From the NCBI GenBank assembly GCA_009602725.1, contig WELB01000140.1, positions 265,045 through 276,703 of the forward strand: DNA of 11,659 nucleotides, in the 5' to 3' direction. Within the stretch, counting starts at the first letter, position 1. The number at the start of each line of letters is the position of its first letter. Made by a program: the position numbers and the translations under genes. The notes under the pieces were generated by a model. That model saw nothing but the letters and a program-made list of their open reading frames with translations, ran no database searches and was not told the origin of the DNA. Source of the stretch: Spirogloea muscicola (lineage: Eukaryota > Streptophyta > Zygnematophyceae > Spirogloeales > Spirogloeaceae). Below, one piece after another: positions 7,770 through 11,659 of the stretch.

Positions 7770-10700
7770 TCATAATTCAGTGCCCAAGCCGGGATCTGTA
7801 ACTTCAGCATCCCCAGCCACGCCGCTGACAATGATATCTTCATCAAGGTCCCCCAAATTGGCCACTGCCTCCTTGGCCATTTCATCATCGTCATCATCCT
7901 CAATGATAACCTCTCCACCAGCTTGGGTGGAGAGGTTACCGTCGTCAACAAGATCGACGAGCATTGCCTCGCCCTGCTCCTCAGAGGTATTCTCAATCAA
8001 GAGTTGCTGCATCGTGCCTGGAGCAGCACCTGTACATGCATAACAGCTGCCATTGGCATCCACAGCAAAAGCAGAATACTGAGAAAGCTAGCTACTCGCG
8101 GAAAGCTTATTCTATGTTACAGTCAGTGGACTGATGAAAGCAGTAGTCACCTTCTGAAGCTCCTGTCACTGCCTTCTCAGCAGCAGCAACTTTGGCTTCC
8201 TTGAGAGCAAGGAAAGAAGAGTGGTGCAGCCGCAACTGCTCCAGAGCCCCTTCTGTGAAGAATGCTCGAGAAGGCTTGGGTACCTGCGAGACCAAGAAAC
8301 CTGAAGCTCAGCGTGAGGCATACCAATGGCAGAGGGGCTGTAGTGCACAAGCAGTGCCTCCATATGGACATCATTGTGGGCTGACCCTGAAAAGTCGACC
8401 ACGGCTGCGGGCATGATGCACAAGAGAAGCCCAGTGGGCATCTCGCTGCAGTGCCCTGCTGCACCCGACGACCAGCATTGACGCTCTCGCTCGCGTGAGT
8501 GCCACATTCATGCGTCGAAAGTCTTGGAGGAAGCCAATCCTGCCGCTGTTGGTAGTGCGCACGGCGCTGATGATGGCAACGTCCTTCTCGCGGCCCTGGA
8601 AACCATCGACTGTGTTGATATCCACCAGCTTCTCCACATTCTCCACGCCTCCCAACTTTTTGCCGAACAGAGCCCGCAAGTAGAGCACCTGCTGCTTGTA
8701 TGGCGAGATGATAGCAACGCTCCTGCAGCCGTACTGCTGCACCAGCACTTGATAGAGCTCTAGCACAAGTGCAGCCTCGTCCCTGTTGACCCAAGAACCT
8801 GTGCCACCGGGTTGCTCCTCCACTCCCGCCCAGACGTCGAGGAAAGCCAGAGGCCCAAAGCAGGGGTAGCAGTGCCAGGCCCTCTTTGTGGCTGCCGTTA
8901 CGCCCTCGCCGTCCACGAGGGAGCCCCCATAGAATTCAGCAGAAGGGAACTCGCGGATGTCTTGGTGCATGCGATACTGCACGGTCAGCATCTGCACTGG
9001 GTAGCCGCCCTCCTGAAAGCGGCTGAACAGGCTCGTTGCGTACCTGGTCCAAGCCATCATGTCGCAGAATGTCAAGAAGTGCAGGTGTCGCTGAAGGAGC
9101 AGCAGAAGGCAGACATGTAAGGCCAACAAAGCTCACCCGTAGTCCATGGCTCGCCTGGACAGCACCGTGGCCGGCAACTGTACGGGATCTCCGACCTGAC
9201 GCCACACCCAACGTATGTTCAAGTGTGACTTGGATCATCATTTGTGGAGGCACTGCGCCTTGGAGGAGGAAGCAAGTGCTCATTCTAGGCAAGGCTGCAA
9301 CAGGCAAAGGCCCAGTACAGGCCTCCTCAACGCACCAGGATGACTTGCCTGCAGCCATGTGAGAGGGGCACCAGGGTGGCTGGCTCCACCTGGCACACAG
9401 TCGCTGAGGCCTAGTCAGCAACAAAGACCAAGAGAATCGCAGCCAGCTGATTTGCCTGGAGGCGTCCCCTTTGGAAGCAAGCAAACCTGCAAAGCGGGAA
9501 GGCATGAGGTAGAGTGTGATACCGCTTGAGCAGCTTCATCCACAATGACAATGTCAAAGGCACGAGTCATGCGCGCAAACAACCCAGAACCGCTGTAGCT
9601 CAGTGTGGAGCAGACCTGGCCACGCGCAACGGAGATTGTCGAATTGGACCACGCAAATTCAATAATCAGAGTGGGAGGCAAGCACAGAAAGCTCCAAGAC
9701 TGAGGTTCTGCAAGATGGATGACGGGCCTCACAATGGCAGCCTGGTCCAGAATCGCAATTCTGATGCGATCGCGCTCCATGCCTGCACTGCCGGTGCGCG
9801 AGCTTACCAAGCTCTTCTCTGCGCTCGCCAATTTTTGGGCTACCTGGACAGCAGGCAACGCTGTTACTATGCCTCCTTGCACACAGTGTCCCGGCTGAAA
9901 ACGCGTGCAGGTCAGCATGATCGAGCTCGACTACTCGATCCTGCAGTGCAGCTCACCGTGAGGGGTCCCTGTGCTCACCAGCGTGTCCATTGTGACCGCC
10001 TCTACAAAGTTGTGGGCGTTGATGCCAACACGCACTATGCTCGGAGCGTACCGCACACCGTTCTCATCATGGAGCCCTGCACGCAGGAAGAGAATATGAA
10101 CACGCAGCAGTCAATGTGGCCTTCCTGAGGTCAATCGCAGGTGAGCGTTGCGGCCGTCCGAATCTGCTGTGGGTGTCCCTGCACACCGGAGGAGAGGAGG
10201 CGCAGGACGAGCTCGTCCAAGGCGGCATTGGAGGGAGCGCAGAGGAGGACATGGGCACGTTGACGCTGCACCGCCGCCAGCAACTCCGCCTTGTCCTGCA
10301 GTGGCCGCACCAATCTGCCCATCAGGCTCTGTGTGTCTTGCATATCCAGCATTACAGGCTCAGCCGTGCAAGGTGCAAGACGCAATGCTTCTCCTGCGGC
10401 TGCAGCAGGGTCAGGGTGTGGGCGGCACCGCAAACAATGAGGGGGTGGCCATCGGATCCTCGTCAGCCATATCGGTCGGCATGACCTTGTCACGAGCATT
10501 GACGCCGCACAGCCACGGCGATGCTTTGTGCCAGTGCTCCAGCCTGATGCCGAGCCAAGAGCCGGCAAGAGCTGGATCAAGAGCTACTCACTCTCAAGGC
10601 GCGGTGCCAGTATGCTGACGAAGATGTGCACAAAGTATCAGTAGGGCCCCATCTTTATGGTCTTACACTTGCGGTCGTTGAAGCTGCGTGCGACAACGGA

Positions 10701-11659
10701 AGCCAGACATCCCCCTTCTGCGCAGCCCAAGCGAGTGTGGCCTTGAGCGAGGGAGAGGAGGAAGAGCCCCTTTGGTGGACTTGCTGTCAAGTCAGCCTCC
10801 ATGCAACACGAAACACCATGCAAGGGGCCCACCACAGGCAGGCAGGCCTGCACACTAACCGGGAGGGGAGCTGGCGTGCGGGCTTGGCGTGCAGGACGGC
10901 GCTGAGGAGGCCCAAGATTGTCTGCGTCTTGCCGGTACCCGGGGGCCCCTGGATGAGCACGATGGGGTCGTCGGACAGGCCGGCCTCGATGGCTAGCAGC
11001 TGCGAGGCATTGTGCGTGGACTTCAGGTGCTGCCACAGAGGCTCCGGAAGGGCGAGGCGGGAGCCCCCAGCAAACGGTGGCGCCATGCCGCCAGCCAGGA
11101 TGGTGGGGAAGAAGGGCAGCGCCGCCGCGCTGCTCAGCGCCGCAAACTCGCGCGAGATAGTCGCCAGGTTGCAGAGCTGCGAGGAGCGAGCAGCAGCAGC
11201 AGCGCCCTCCCTTGAGCGCGAGCAGGCTCATGGCGGGCCACACGGCCAGGTCCTGGCGGTCTCGGCAGGCACCGAGGCGGCTCATATGTCTGGTCGAGCT
11301 ACCAGAGAGCAACCCAAACCTTCAAAAACTAACCCTAACCCTTAGACCCTTTTGAGAGATAGCAGGGGTCGAACGTCTGAGACGACGACGACGTCGAGGT
11401 GGAGGGACGGCGCAGGCTCACGCGCAGTAAGTGGCAGGGGAGGTCCTGAGTGAGGCTGAGCGTGGCGCGCGTGAGGTCGAGACGGGCGCGGTTCCTGGCG
11501 GCCACCGCCGGGTCGAGGGGCCGAGGCCCGGCAGCGGCCGCCTCCGGTGCGTCGGGGTCGCCCAGGTAGAGGCGGACGCGCAGGTGGCGCTTCCCGTCCT
11601 GCGCCTCCAGCACGCCCAGGCAGTAGGCCACGGCCGGCGGCGGCGGCGCGCCGGCGGCG
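7770..11659 (-). CDS. SEN1: Sen1/senataxin/MAA3-type SF1B RNA-DNA helicase, 5'-truncated by the window; 12 inferred exons
   Basis: This nuclear helicase family unwinds RNA and R-loops in transcription termination and RNA processing. Inferred exons on the minus strand, in order: 11659-11422 (continues off the window), 11176-10860, 10543-10429, 10328-10187, 10076-9979, 9843-9733, 9615-9523, 9389-9336, 9195-9137, 9043-8386, 8283-8151 and 8029-7770 (TGA). They join in frame to 758 residues. Motifs in order: family marker LCNLATISREFAAL; Walker A GPPGTGKT (156-163); SPWLCGVNARDKVMP; motif Ia CAPSNAALDE; motif II VDEAAQA; motif III GDPVQLPAT; QYRMH; SPYKQQ; motif V VDGFQGREKD; motif VI RRMNVALTRAR. 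The tail (VPKPSRAFFTEG, then an acidic DDDDDE stretch) resembles the end of the plant protein. By family comparison roughly 200 N-terminal residues lie outside. The helicase core is certain. The exon 2/3 and 3/4 junctions are not: about 20 family residues seem absent at the first, and the second needs a weak 100-base intron or a one-base error. Exon 12 is the least certain exon. Confidence 0.92.
11329..11345 (-). repeat. Short interstitial telomere-like repeat in a Sen1-type gene intron
   Basis: The + strand reads CTAACCCTAACCC followed by TTAG, so the minus strand has about two units of TTAGGG. It lies in the intron at 11421-11177, among degenerate relatives (AACCCAAACC at 11311-11320). It is too short to be a telomere. 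It could be a telo-box-like regulatory site, a repair scar or chance. Confidence 0.4.

Noticed and set aside
7388-7996. 202-residue minus-strand open frame with a hydrophobic stretch near its C-terminus
   Set aside because: It overlaps the acidic last helicase exon in another frame. The hydrophobic segment could suggest a membrane protein, but there is no motif, no clear promoter and no supporting start.
8371-8385. Helicase stop codon directly after LFRVSPQ
   Set aside because: A GTCAGC donor after AGG at 8386 and an acceptor at 8284 join the frame to VPKPSRAFFTEG, which matches the family continuation after RLFKV better than a stop.
9596-9660. tRNA-like A box (TAGCTCAGTGTGGAGCA)
   Set aside because: It is the antisense of helicase exon 7 codons (VCSTLSYSG). 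No matching B box or cloverleaf follows.
9781-9810. Possible 25-base intron (GTAAGC to TGCAG) within helicase exon 6
   Set aside because: The exon is open through it, and removing 25 bases would break the frame, so it is kept as coding.

Overview
This window is nuclear DNA of a photosynthetic eukaryote of the green lineage, not a bacterial or organellar sequence. The evidence is three protein-coding genes broken by about 23 GT-AG spliceosomal introns of roughly 100-350 bp, GC-rich exons, and two products that look plastid-targeted. A plant-type plastid EF-Tu encoded in the nucleus with a transit peptide is typical of the streptophyte line (streptophyte algae and land plants), because most chlorophytes keep tufA in the plastid genome. 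I take a streptophyte alga as the likeliest source, but an independent transfer in another green alga is possible.

Layout. Positions 1-122 are pure A, probably a contig edge, an assembly artefact or a retroelement tail. Positions 266-2957 (+) carry an eight-exon plant-type ATP sulfurylase, whose 5' end is probably incomplete. Positions 2958-3599 are a gene-poor spacer with two strong G-quadruplex motifs on the + strand. Positions 3600-6204 (+) carry a six-exon plastid elongation factor Tu; one ambiguous base at 3615 puts its only good start codon out of frame with the rest. Positions 6205-7769 are a spacer without a supported gene; it holds a 148-bp MITE-like element with 35-bp inverted termini and a TGTA direct repeat at each end. 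Positions 7770-11659 (-) carry the C-terminal part, in twelve inferred exons, of a Sen1/senataxin/MAA3-type superfamily 1B helicase. Its 5' end runs off the window.

The genes do not form a pathway. ATP sulfurylase does the first step of sulfate assimilation in the plastid, EF-Tu serves plastid translation, and the Sen1-type helicase acts on nuclear RNA and RNA:DNA hybrids. The first two are head-to-tail on +, and EF-Tu and the helicase converge tail-to-tail. I see no defence system, CRISPR array, operon or RNA gene. All exon models were made by eye from reading frame, splice consensus and remembered family conservation, without alignment or transcript data.
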